Part shown: positions 12,511 through 19,767 of the stretch, one piece after another
Layout: each line of letters opens with the position of its first letter
Position numbering within the stretch: the stretch's first letter is position 1
NCBI GenBank assembly: GCA_012033255.1
Contig: JAAUSF010000047.1
Location: 1 to 32,552, forward strand
Length of the DNA stretch: 32,552 nucleotides
Origin: Cyanobacteria bacterium RU_5_0
GTDB lineage: Bacteria > Cyanobacteriota > Cyanobacteriia > Elainellales > Elainellaceae
Reading direction: 5' to 3'
Notes under the pieces: generated by a model
What the model was told of the DNA's origin: nothing
What the model saw: only the letters and a program-made list of their open reading frames with translations
Databases searched by the model: none
Program-made: the position numbers and the translations under genes

Positions 12511-13141
12511 TGGAATTCTTCCGGCTCAAGCCTGCATTGGGGGATATGCGATCGCTACCCCCGTCACCTGGTATTGTTTACGGCAGATTAATCGACAAAA
12601 AGATCCAACGGCTCAAATTCCCAAAGCCTCCCTTCTAACTGCCGCCTTCTTCGTCGCCTCCTCCATTCACATCCCCATTCCGCCTGCCAGTGTGCATCTC
12701 GTGTTCAATGGCGTACTTGGTGCCATGTTGGGCTATCACGCCTTTCCAGCCATTTTGATTGGGTTGTTCTTTCAGGCGATCATTATCGGACATGGTGGAT
12801 TGACTACGATCGGCGTAAATGCCGTGATGATGGGCGTTCCAGCACTGTTGGCATACCATGTTTTCCAACTGCGGTATCACGTGAGACGAGGAAGGAGCGA
12901 TCGTTGGACAACAGGCATATTTGCGTTTCTAGCGGGAGCCGTTGGCATTGGCGTCGCTGCCCTCATCTTCTTTGCCCTAATCATCACCACCATTCCCTCC
13001 GGATTCAACGCGACAACTGAACAAGCTGCCATCTACGGACTCACCCTGGCTCATATTCCCCTGATGCTGATTGAGGGCACATTTACAGTGATGCTGGCGC
13101 TATTCTTGCAACGAGTGAAGCCGGAGTTGCTGGAGAGTTAG
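12497..13141 (+). CDS. cbiM: CbiM/NikM substrate-binding subunit of ECF importer
   Basis: A 214-residue membrane S-component. The mature start MHIPDGIL carries His2, the N-terminal metal ligand known to be essential in CbiM/NikM. Further conserved features are PASVHLVFNGVLGAMLG and AIIIGHGGLTTIGVNAVMMG, with His in each. About six or seven helices are visible. There is no CbiN gene nearby; the NikL-like protein upstream probably takes that place, which favours nickel over cobalt, though the metal cannot be proved from the sequence. The start is fixed by the MHIPDG motif and lies inside the end of the previous gene. Confidence 0.95.
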   Translation: MHIPDGILPAQACIGGYAIATPVTWYCLRQINRQKDPTAQIPKASLLTAAFFVASSIHIPIPPASVHLVFNGVLGAMLGYHAFPAILIGLFFQAIIIGHGGLTTIGVNAVMMGVPALLAYHVFQLRYHVRRGRSDRWTTGIFAFLAGAVGIGVAALIFFALIITTIPSGFNATTEQAAIYGLTLAHIPLMLIEGTFTVMLALFLQRVKPELLES

Positions 13142-13150
13142 GGAAGGATG

Positions 13151-13178
13151 AAAAATGAAAAATGAAAAATGAAAAATG
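13151..13178. repeat. STRR heptad AAAAATG x4
   Basis: Four perfect AAAAATG heptads in the cbiM-cbiQ gap, ten bases after the cbiM stop. Confidence 0.85.
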
Positions 13179-13192
13179 AGGGATCAGGGATG

Positions 13193-13309
13193 ACTGTTCA
13201 AAGTCCCCCAGAATTGGGGGAGCTAGGGGCTGAAATGATCAAGGATAACTGTTCAAAGGTCAAAGTCCCCCAGAATTGGGGGATTTAGAGGGCTGAAATG
13301 ATCAAGGAT
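13193..13309. repeat. Two tandem REP-like repeats with hairpins
   Basis: The unit from ACTGTTCAAAG to GAAATGATCAAGGAT occurs at 13193-13246 and 13248-13309. Each holds the hairpin TCCCCCA-GAAT-TGGGGGA (13204-13221 and 13266-13283). The same hairpin motif lies inside the two 178-bp elements at 18248 and 30378. It interrupts the cbiM-cbiQ spacer and could attenuate transcription into cbiQO. Confidence 0.85.
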
Positions 13310-13324
13310 GAAGAGGGATAGGGC

Positions 13325-14143
13325 ATGAGGGTGGAGTTGGATGAGTATGCTCATCTAGATTCGTTGATACACCGATGGGAGCCACGATCGAAGTTAGTGG
13401 GGTTGCTGGCTCTCATCTTTGCGTTTGCGTTTGTGGAGGATGTCAGGCTATTGCCTGCGGTGGTGGTGGTGACGACTGTACTCTATATAGCGTCGAGGTT
13501 GCCATTGTCGGTTTTGCTGAAGCGATTGCGCTATCCCGGCATTTTCTTGTTAGGGATTGTAGTGGTGTTGCCGTTTCTATCGGGTGAGACAGTGATTTGG
13601 CAGTGGGGGTGGCTAACGGTGCGACAAGAAGGATGTTGGGCGGTACTATTAATTGCGTGTCGGTTTCTAGCCATTCTGATTACAGGATTTGTGCTGTTGG
13701 GAACGACACCCTTTTTGACACTGGTGAAAGCCATGCGATCGCTCGGTTTACCCGTCATTCTGGCAGATATGACGCTGTTATCCTATCGCTATCTCTATGA
13801 AATCGCCGGAAACTTAGCCACAATGAGGCAGGCAATGCGATTACGCGGATTTCGCAGTCAATCTAAGTCTGAACGATTTTTCATTCCCAATATAGGGAAT
13901 TTGCGTCGTTTTGCTTCTTTAACGGGAACGCTGTTTATCCGAAGCTACGAACAGTCTGAGCGCATTTACAAAGCCATGCGATTGCGCGGATATGGGAATG
14001 CCAGGGTGAATCATTCCGCGATCGCCTCGACTCCAAAAAGCTTTTTCAGCGATCATCTTAGCCTGATTGCATTCAGCATCACTTTATTAACGGCTACAGC
14101 GTTTTTTATGACCGAACTTTTGCTGTACTTTTCATCACCTTAA
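13325..14143 (+). CDS. cbiQ: CbiQ/EcfT transmembrane subunit of ECF importer
   Basis: A 272-residue coupling subunit that joins the metal-binding CbiM to the CbiO ATPase. Conserved start VELDEYAHLDSLIHRWEPRSKL. Hydrophobic helices follow (LVGLLALIFAFAFV, LLPAVVVVTTVLY, FLLGIVVVLPFL). The cytosolic coupling region has two Ala/Met-Arg-X-Arg-Gly motifs, QAMRLRGFRS and KAMRLRGYGN, which dock on the ATPase. It is separated from cbiM by a repeat-filled 183-bp gap but is followed by cbiO after only 4 bp. Confidence 0.94.
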   Translation: MRVELDEYAHLDSLIHRWEPRSKLVGLLALIFAFAFVEDVRLLPAVVVVTTVLYIASRLPLSVLLKRLRYPGIFLLGIVVVLPFLSGETVIWQWGWLTVRQEGCWAVLLIACRFLAILITGFVLLGTTPFLTLVKAMRSLGLPVILADMTLLSYRYLYEIAGNLATMRQAMRLRGFRSQSKSERFFIPNIGNLRRFASLTGTLFIRSYEQSERIYKAMRLRGYGNARVNHSAIASTPKSFFSDHLSLIAFSITLLTATAFFMTELLLYFSSP

Positions 14144-14147
14144 ACTC

Positions 14148-14942
14148 ATGCCTCGAAGCAACCTATTACCCGGAGTAGATTCACTCATTGAAACGGACAT
14201 TGCGATCGCCGTCACGAATCTTTGCTTCTCCTATCCCGACAAACCCGATATTCTGCGAGATGTGACCACGCAGGTGAAGATGGGCGATCGGGTGGGAATA
14301 ATCGGTCACAATGGTTGCGGGAAGACGACATTTTTTCTGACGATTTGCGGCGTACTGGCTCCCACAGCGGGAGCCATTCAGCTATTTGGTAAATCAGTGA
14401 TACCAGGACAGTTCTATTCTGAAATTGGGCTGTTGTTTCAAGCTCCCGATGATCAACTCTTTTCAGCTTCCGTGCGGGATGATATCGCATTCGGTCCGCA
14501 AAACATGGGTTTATCACCGGAAGAAGTCGATCGCTGCGTCACTGAAGCCCTGATGCTGACGGGTATGGAAGCCTTTGCCGATCGTCCACCCCATCATCTA
14601 TCAGGCGGTGAAAAACAGATGGTGGCGATCGCAGGCGTCTTGGCAATGCACCCCAAAATTGTGCTGTACGACGAACCGTCTGCCAGCCTAGATCTCCGTG
14701 CCCGTCGTCGCTTAATTCGCTTCTTACAACAATCCCAAGAAACGCTGCTGATTTCCTCGCATGACTTAGAACTGATTTTAGAAGTGTGCGATCGCGTCAT
14801 CTTAATGGATTCAGGACACATCGTAGCTGACGGCAATCCCAGACAAATCATGGGCGATCAAGCCCTGATGGAAGCTCACGGCTTAGAAAAACCTCACTCT
14901 TTAATGCCTCACGAAGAGCGACATCATCAGGGAAGACTGTAA
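14148..14942 (+). CDS. cbiO: CbiO/EcfA ATP-binding subunit of ECF importer
   Basis: A 264-residue ABC ATPase that energises metal uptake. Walker A is GHNGCGKTT near residues 53-61, the Q-loop is GLLFQAPDDQLF, the signature is HHLSGGEKQMVAIA, and Walker B is IVLYDEPSASLD with the D-loop following. The H-loop is ISSHDLE. The motif APDDQLFSASVRDDIAFGP is typical of CbiO/EcfA proteins. The N-terminus has a 20-residue extension before the ABC core. No further gene is transcribed in the same direction before 16892, so the operon ends here; no clear terminator is seen in the 25 bp to the convergent DM13 gene. Confidence 0.95.
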   Translation: MPRSNLLPGVDSLIETDIAIAVTNLCFSYPDKPDILRDVTTQVKMGDRVGIIGHNGCGKTTFFLTICGVLAPTAGAIQLFGKSVIPGQFYSEIGLLFQAPDDQLFSASVRDDIAFGPQNMGLSPEEVDRCVTEALMLTGMEAFADRPPHHLSGGEKQMVAIAGVLAMHPKIVLYDEPSASLDLRARRRLIRFLQQSQETLLISSHDLELILEVCDRVILMDSGHIVADGNPRQIMGDQALMEAHGLEKPHSLMPHEERHHQGRL

Positions 14943-14967
14943 GCCGTGAACCTTGACTAGTAAAGAT

Positions 14968-15492
14968 CTACTGGGCGTTGGCGCTATTGTCTCCCTCAAG
15001 GCTAGCATAGCCCATTGTCACATTTACCATTCGGCACCAGATGACCACGGACTTAAACTCAGAAACATCGATCGCATCTGGAATCGGGTAACGCTGAGAA
15101 CCATTGAATTGCTCTAGACTCCCCAAATTTATATAGCTACCAAAATCGGAGTAGCTTGACGGAGGAACTTCAGCCACCTCTAACAAGACATGTAAATCAG
15201 GAGCTTCATCCGTTGTGCTGAAGGCAGAATCCAACTCTAAATAACGCTGCCCTCCTTCCTCAACAATTCGAGCGGTTCCTGTTGTTGGAGCTTCGGCTGC
15301 AACAAACGTGCCCGTTGCGTCAATCACGATCCGTTCTTGGGCAACTACTTGATCAGATGTAACTGAAGAAGGTGCTTCAGTCGATGGATTGGCGATCGTT
15401 GCGCTCCCGATCGCCATTAAAAGAACTGAAGTCATCGTAGAAATGATGCCCAGTGGCACAACTGACTTGAGATTGAAAAAGCCAACTTTCAT
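14968..15492 (-). CDS. DM13-domain exported protein
   Basis: A 174-residue exported protein. A signal or anchor segment (VVPLGIISTMTSVLLMAIGSATIA) is followed by a low-complexity Ser/Thr/Val linker. A DM13 domain covers about residues 60-165: RIVIDATGTFVAAEAPTTGTA, then LELDSAFSTTDEAPDLHVLLE, and YPIPDAIDVSEFKSVVIWCRMVNV. The conserved Cys of IWC is present. DM13 is a putative cytochrome-like redox domain of unknown substrate. I chose the ATG at 15492 (MKVGFFNLKS); the frame extends to 15525 but that start adds a polar tail before the signal. It is convergent with cbiO and shows no link to the importer beyond position. Confidence 0.8.
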   Translation of the reverse strand: MKVGFFNLKSVVPLGIISTMTSVLLMAIGSATIANPSTEAPSSVTSDQVVAQERIVIDATGTFVAAEAPTTGTARIVEEGGQRYLELDSAFSTTDEAPDLHVLLEVAEVPPSSYSDFGSYINLGSLEQFNGSQRYPIPDAIDVSEFKSVVIWCRMVNVTMGYASLEGDNSANAQ

Positions 15493-15799
15493 GACACATT
15501 CCTCTGAGTTTTGATTAAGGGTCACTTTCTAAGCTGAACCCACTCAATTTGCACAACATAGATTTTTCAGAATCTTTGTGAAATGGGCAAGATGCTCACT
15601 CCATTGATGCAGATTGAATATGGAACACCTTAAATTGCAGGAACACTTCGATTTGCCTAACTGTTACAGTGCGCCTCAAGACTGAGTATTCCCTGATTCA
15701 AACCTGAGAATTTCCGGAGAGAACGATTAAAAAACAATCCTTCTTGGTTTAGGAGCCTTAACTCATGTCTATGCTGAACGCTAAAAAGCAAACACCACC

Positions 15800-16747
15800 C
15801 TATCGCATTGCCATCAGCGTGACTTCCCAAACTAGACGGGGTTGAACAAACTGAAGCAAATAGCGACGGGCATTTTCCAAGGGTTGCAAACGAGTGGATT
15901 GGCCCGATCGTTGCCAATGGTGCTGTTGAAGATAATCTACTAACCAAAGTTGTGCTTCAGTATCGAGGGTTTGAGCAATTTTCCGAGCCAATTCTAGGCT
16001 GCTTCTTAAGGAATCTGGGATTTGAGTAACGGCGGAGAGTAAATCGGGTGGAATCGCTTGAAGTTGCTGCCAATGGACGATCGCCTCTCCCGGACTCCCT
16101 TGCGCCAAGGCTAACACATCCGGATGCTGCAAAATTTCCTCATAATCTGCCTGAGTAAGAATCTGCGCGATCGTTTCCTCATCCAATCGACGAAACGGAA
16201 TGCGTTGACAGCGCGACACCAATGTGGGCAGCAATGATTCGGTGCTAGGTGCAATTAAAATCAGGGTTGCTTTTCCTGGCTCCTCCAAGGTTTTCAACAG
16301 TCCATTGGCGGCGGGTTCTGCCATGCTTTCGGCACATTCGAGGACAATGACCGATCGCTCAGCTTCCAAGGGGGGGCGACTGAGAAACTGAGCGATCTCC
16401 CGCACCTGATCCAAGCGAATTTCTGGCGGAGCTTTGCGTTTCAATCCCAATTCGGTCGCCTCTGCTGCCGAATATCGCTTGCCTTGATGCAGATAGGTGG
16501 GTTCCACCCATAGCAGATCAGGATGGTTGCGTTGTTCGATGCGCGATCGGAGCGATGAATGATGAGAGATGGGGAATGAGGAATGAGGAATAAGCAATAG
16601 TTCTGCAAAGCAACGGGCGGCTAGGCTGCGTCCAACTCCAGGTGCCCCTACAAATAGGTAGGCTGGAGCAATGCGGTTTTGGGTGACAGCACGGGTGAGG
16701 AGTTCGATCGCTTGCGGTTGTCCGAGGAGAAGGGTGAAGGGGGGCAT
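15800..16747 (-). CDS. holB: DNA polymerase III delta' subunit
   Basis: A 315-residue clamp-loader subunit of the AAA+ fold. It starts PPFTLLLGQPQAIELLTRAV and has a P-loop-like GAPGVGRSLAARCFAE at about 34-49. IVLECAESMAEPAANGLLKTLEEP is the conserved delta'/DnaX segment, and the sensor region is LVSRCQRIPFRRL. A Ser/His/Ile-rich stretch (HSSFPISHHSS) near residues 53-66 replaces the usual Zn-type region and matches translated ATTCCTC-type heptads, so a short tandem repeat appears to have expanded inside the coding region. The C-terminal helical domain ends at the stop with no truncation. Monocistronic here, with a short gap to the divergent GAF gene. Confidence 0.9.
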   Translation of the reverse strand: MPPFTLLLGQPQAIELLTRAVTQNRIAPAYLFVGAPGVGRSLAARCFAELLLIPHSSFPISHHSSLRSRIEQRNHPDLLWVEPTYLHQGKRYSAAEATELGLKRKAPPEIRLDQVREIAQFLSRPPLEAERSVIVLECAESMAEPAANGLLKTLEEPGKATLILIAPSTESLLPTLVSRCQRIPFRRLDEETIAQILTQADYEEILQHPDVLALAQGSPGEAIVHWQQLQAIPPDLLSAVTQIPDSLRSSLELARKIAQTLDTEAQLWLVDYLQQHHWQRSGQSTRLQPLENARRYLLQFVQPRLVWEVTLMAMR

Positions 16748-16891
16748 GGGGAGGGGATGAGGGGGGAGTTTCTATTTTAGGAGCGATCGTCGGCTCAAGT
16801 CTCTGGCTTGGGGGTGTCGTATGGTCAGATATAACTGGCGTTACTATGTAAAGATGTTCAATCACTCCGCAAAGCTTAATTGGTGAGTTTG

Positions 16892-17446
16892 ATGTCTTCC
16901 GGATCAGTTCCTAATTTTTCTCCTCAAATCTCGAATACTAACCAAATGTCTACTGCTGATTATGGGTTGCAACGAATTGTCAGCCATCTTGCGAAAACCT
17001 TAGAACGAGATGCCATTGTTGAATACACTGTCAATCAGCTTAGAGATTCCCTCAAGGTCGATCGGGTTGTTCTCTATTACTTCTGCCGCCAGTGGGAAGG
17101 GCGAGTCACGTTTGAAGCATTCAGTTCTGAACAATATTCGATTTTCGGTTCCACTGGACCTGATGAATGCTTTAACGAGGAGTATGCTGCCTTATACTTA
17201 GCAGGGCGAGTGCGGGCGATCGCAGATATCGAACAAGAACCGATTCAGGCATGTCATCGGGATTTTCTCCGTGGGATGCAAGTTCGTGCCAATCTCGTTG
17301 TACCTATTCTGACTACAAAAGGACTGTGGGGCTTGTTAGCGGCTCACCATTGTCAATCCGTTCGTCCTTGGTCTGAGTCAGATATTGAAATAATGCAAGA
17401 AAGGGCAAACACATTAGCATCGGCTCCTGCCATTCAAGAAAGTTAA
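16892..17446 (+). CDS. Stand-alone DXCF-type cyanobacteriochrome GAF protein
   Basis: A 184-residue protein made of one GAF domain and a short N-terminal tail. It follows the bilin-binding cyanobacteriochrome pattern: LRDSLKVDRVVLYYF, then GPDECFNEEYAALYLAGRVRAIADI, then QACHRDFLRGMQVRANLVVPIL and GLLAAHHCQ (each cited in part). The canonical chromophore Cys is Cys121 in the Cys-His pair, and DECF (91-94) supplies the second Cys of the DXCF class. The spacing of 28 residues between them equals that in blue/green DXCF photoreceptors as I recall it. No output domain is present. The last residues (LASAPAIQES) are unlike the usual closing helix and coincide with a 45-bp direct repeat. Start ATG 16892; TTG/GTG codons lie just upstream. 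Confident as a GAF; bilin binding is inferred. Confidence 0.8.
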   Translation: MSSGSVPNFSPQISNTNQMSTADYGLQRIVSHLAKTLERDAIVEYTVNQLRDSLKVDRVVLYYFCRQWEGRVTFEAFSSEQYSIFGSTGPDECFNEEYAALYLAGRVRAIADIEQEPIQACHRDFLRGMQVRANLVVPILTTKGLWGLLAAHHCQSVRPWSESDIEIMQERANTLASAPAIQES

Positions 17447-17447
17447 C
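17403..17447. repeat. 45-bp direct repeat, left copy
   Basis: GGGCAAACACATTAGCATCG to GAAAGTTAAC, perfectly repeated at 18483-18527, 1080 bp away. It includes the last 14 codons and stop of the GAF gene. Confidence 0.95.
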
Positions 17448-17448
17448 T

Positions 17449-18192
17449 CTAAGAAGGTTGTGGTTCATCAGGGTGAATGCCGAGTGCCCGCAACTGTGCT
17501 TTTAGCTGTTCCACCTGAACTTCTGCCTGTTCTGCCCGCATTTCTGCTTGTTCTGCCCGCATTTCTGCTTGTTCTGCCCGTGCTTCTGTGGCTTGGAGGG
17601 CTTGCGCCAATTCTTCTGGGATCAACAATTTTTCTCCAGTGTCCTCCCGGTAGAACCCAATCAGTCCTCCTTCGACCTGTAAGCGAAGTTGCAATGGATC
17701 GCTGCGTCCATCGGTGATGAGTTTATAGCGATCGCCATCCAATCGATAGCCTTGCAACTGCTCCGAAATCCACTCACCTTTGGGGTCAAATAGCCAATAT
17801 TCCTGGACTCCAAGCTGTTCGTAGAGCGTTTTTTTAAATCCTTGATCCTGATTTTTGGTACCCTCCGAAGTCATCTCAAAAACAACAATAGGAACCTGCT
17901 TTTCTTCCCAAATTTTGTAATTGTCTCGCCCTCCAGGAGTCACATCAAAAATTACCATTACATCAGGCGCAACTCGCAACCGAGGAAATCCCTCTGAATA
18001 GTAAAGAAATTGATTTGCCAAAACAGTTGCCTGTCGTCCCTGCAAATACTGTTTAAGGACTTCCAGCGTTACCAAGATCGCGTAGAGGTGGATGTAAGTT
18101 TCTGCCAACGGTTCACCATCAGAACTGGAATAAACGATCGAACTCGATTGGGGTATGAGGAGACGAGTCATAACGGTTTCAGGATTCTGCAT
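17449..18192 (-). CDS. Uma2-family putative endonuclease
   Basis: A 247-residue DUF820/Uma2 protein, a PD-(D/E)XK-like fold spread widely in cyanobacteria. The core has RVAPDVMVIFDV (acidic residue after the strand), IVVFEMTSEGTKNQDQGFKKTLYEQLGVQEYWL in part (second acidic motif and catalytic-type Lys), and a closing WLFDPKGE. The C-terminus has a tandem 7-residue repeat AEQAEMR, about three copies, forming a coiled coil, as is usual for the subfamily. It ends 2 bp past the convergent GAF stop and lies inside a 1-kb block between 45-bp direct repeats. Nuclease activity and biological role are unknown. Confidence 0.85.
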   Translation of the reverse strand: MQNPETVMTRLLIPQSSSIVYSSSDGEPLAETYIHLYAILVTLEVLKQYLQGRQATVLANQFLYYSEGFPRLRVAPDVMVIFDVTPGGRDNYKIWEEKQVPIVVFEMTSEGTKNQDQGFKKTLYEQLGVQEYWLFDPKGEWISEQLQGYRLDGDRYKLITDGRSDPLQLRLQVEGGLIGFYREDTGEKLLIPEELAQALQATEARAEQAEMRAEQAEMRAEQAEVQVEQLKAQLRALGIHPDEPQPS

Positions 18193-18247
18193 TCATGAGT
18201 TCTATTTTAGGAGCGATCGCCCGCCCCCTCACTCCCTCCCTTCTCAC

Positions 18248-18425
18248 CTATCGTGTACACACAAGTGGTTGAATCTAACCCAACTCCTGCCCAACCGCCC
18301 CCTAACCCCCAATTCTGGGGGAACCGAACCCGGAACCGAACCGATCAAAGTCCCCCAGAATTAGGGGATTTAGGGGGCTAGACACCGTTCAATCTCAACC
18401 CGATCGACTGGTGTGTACACGGTAG
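18248..18425. mobile_element. 178-bp MITE, copy A, with 10-bp target duplication
   Basis: Non-coding element bounded by imperfect terminal inverted repeats CTATCGTGTACACACAAG and CTGGTGTGTACACGGTAG. The flanks CCCTTCTCAC (18238-18247 and 18426-18435) are identical 10-bp direct repeats, the target duplication. An inverted copy with only two base differences lies at 30378-30555 with a different duplication. The interior holds TCCCCCAGAATT-type hairpins. There is no transposase in the window; 10-bp duplications are compatible with an IS4-family enzyme, which is inference. Confidence 0.9.
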
Positions 18426-18482
18426 CCCTTCTCACCCCTTGCGATACCGATTCAAAGCTGTTGAGTAATCTGCGAGTGTAAG

Positions 18483-18527
18483 GGGCAAACACATTAGCAT
18501 CGGCTCCTGCCATTCAAGAAAGTTAAC
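18483..18527. repeat. 45-bp direct repeat, right copy
   Basis: Perfect copy of 17403-17447, the end of the GAF gene, here without the rest of the gene. It closes the block that holds Uma2 and the MITE. Confidence 0.95.
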
Positions 18528-18593
18528 GAGTTGCGATCGAATGGCTAAGGAATGGAAATTATGGCTGTCGCCATAAAGGTTAGGACATCAGGA

Positions 18594-19757
18594 TTAAAGG
18601 GGGTATGGGGGGTTTTTCATGGTTGGTTCACTTTGGTGTAACTCGAATTTACGCAACCGAAACCAGAATCGTGCCCCTCCTTCCGCTAAAGGCTCATACC
18701 CGATCGCTCCTCCCCACCGCTTAACGGTGATCCGACAAAAATAAAGTCCTAGTCCCGCTTTACCTGCACGTCCTTTGACTTGAAAAAATCGCTGAAATAA
18801 GTATTTCACTGACTCTGGCGGCACACCTAAACCTTGATCATCAACAGTACAGAGAATAAACTCTTCTTCTTGATGCAAATTAATTTGTACTGTGGAGCCT
18901 TCGGGAGTGTGTCGAAGGGCATTCTCGACCAAGTTCAATAAAATTCGTTCGAGGCGCGATCGCTCTCCTATTACCTTCCAGTTTCCAATGCGTTCAATTT
19001 CTGGATGCATCTGAAGATGTTTTTTTCGGGCTAAGAAGCTTGGTAAAAACATGTCTACTACATTCTGTGTACAGATCAACAAATCAGGGGCTTGAGTTGG
19101 ATCGGTGATTGCATTCTGAAGTAATTCCATTTCAGCAGAAAAGGCTTGCAAAATCTCTTGAACTAATTCTGCTTGTTGGTTAATTTGTCTACGACCTACG
19201 CTTATGTAGTCCCGTCCTCGAACAGATAATGATTCAAGACCGAGTAGTTCCAGACAATTGCTAACCGCTGTAATTTGCCCAACTAAATCATGGAAAATAC
19301 AATGCAGTAAAATTTCTTTTTTCTGTATTTCTTTCACTAAACTGTCATAGCTTAATTGATTGTCTCTACCCGTTTGGAGCAAGGCATATTTCTCTTGATA
19401 CGCTGATTCTGCTAGCTCAATTAACAGAATTTTTTTGTCACTTAAGCAAACGGCTAAAGCTTCCAGTTGATAGTCTTGCCCTTGCGGATTCGGCTCACTC
19501 CAAAATCCTGATTTCAGGACACCTCGATCGCTCTCCTGCCAAAAGTGTTCTGCATCAATTAAAAAGTTCTCCAGAAACGGAAAGGTTTTTTCCAGGCTAA
19601 AGCGACTTTGGGCGGTAGATATCTCTGAAAAAAATTGTCCGAACCAATCAGGCATTGTCCCGATCAAGTGAAACGATCGATTATCGATTCGTTCCAGGAC
19701 AACTTGATTTAATGCGGCGAATAGTTCGTTCATGATCTCGCACATCATTTTATTCAC
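18594..19757 (-). CDS. Histidine kinase of the GTPase operon
   Basis: A 387-residue cytosolic histidine kinase with no membrane helix. The N-terminal 120 residues look PAS-like (NRSFHLIGTMPDWFGQFF, then ILLIELAE). The H-box is ILLHCIFHDLVGQITAVSN with His156. The ATPase has N-box LVENALRH (Asn279), G1 DDQGLGVPP, F-box LFQRFFQ and G2 GKAGLGLYFC, all intact. The Asp after the phospho-His fits a kinase of the HisKA type. No response regulator is encoded in the window. Last gene of a five-gene operon, 10 bp after the cyclase-like gene. Input is probably intracellular, through the GTPase or the PAS-like domain (inference). Confidence 0.88.
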   Translation of the reverse strand: MNKMMCEIMNELFAALNQVVLERIDNRSFHLIGTMPDWFGQFFSEISTAQSRFSLEKTFPFLENFLIDAEHFWQESDRGVLKSGFWSEPNPQGQDYQLEALAVCLSDKKILLIELAESAYQEKYALLQTGRDNQLSYDSLVKEIQKKEILLHCIFHDLVGQITAVSNCLELLGLESLSVRGRDYISVGRRQINQQAELVQEILQAFSAEMELLQNAITDPTQAPDLLICTQNVVDMFLPSFLARKKHLQMHPEIERIGNWKVIGERSRLERILLNLVENALRHTPEGSTVQINLHQEEEFILCTVDDQGLGVPPESVKYLFQRFFQVKGRAGKAGLGLYFCRITVKRWGGAIGYEPLAEGGARFWFRLRKFELHQSEPTMKNPPYPL

Positions 19758-19767
19758 TCTTATTCAC

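Noticed and set aside
15764..15844. Short plus-strand frame MSMLNAKKQ
   Set aside because: Only 26 codons, overlapping the 3' end of holB, no ribosome-binding site or similarity.
17449..18192. Uma2 gene as a transposase
   Set aside because: The motifs are those of DUF820/Uma2 proteins; the flanking 45-bp repeats are too long for a target duplication.
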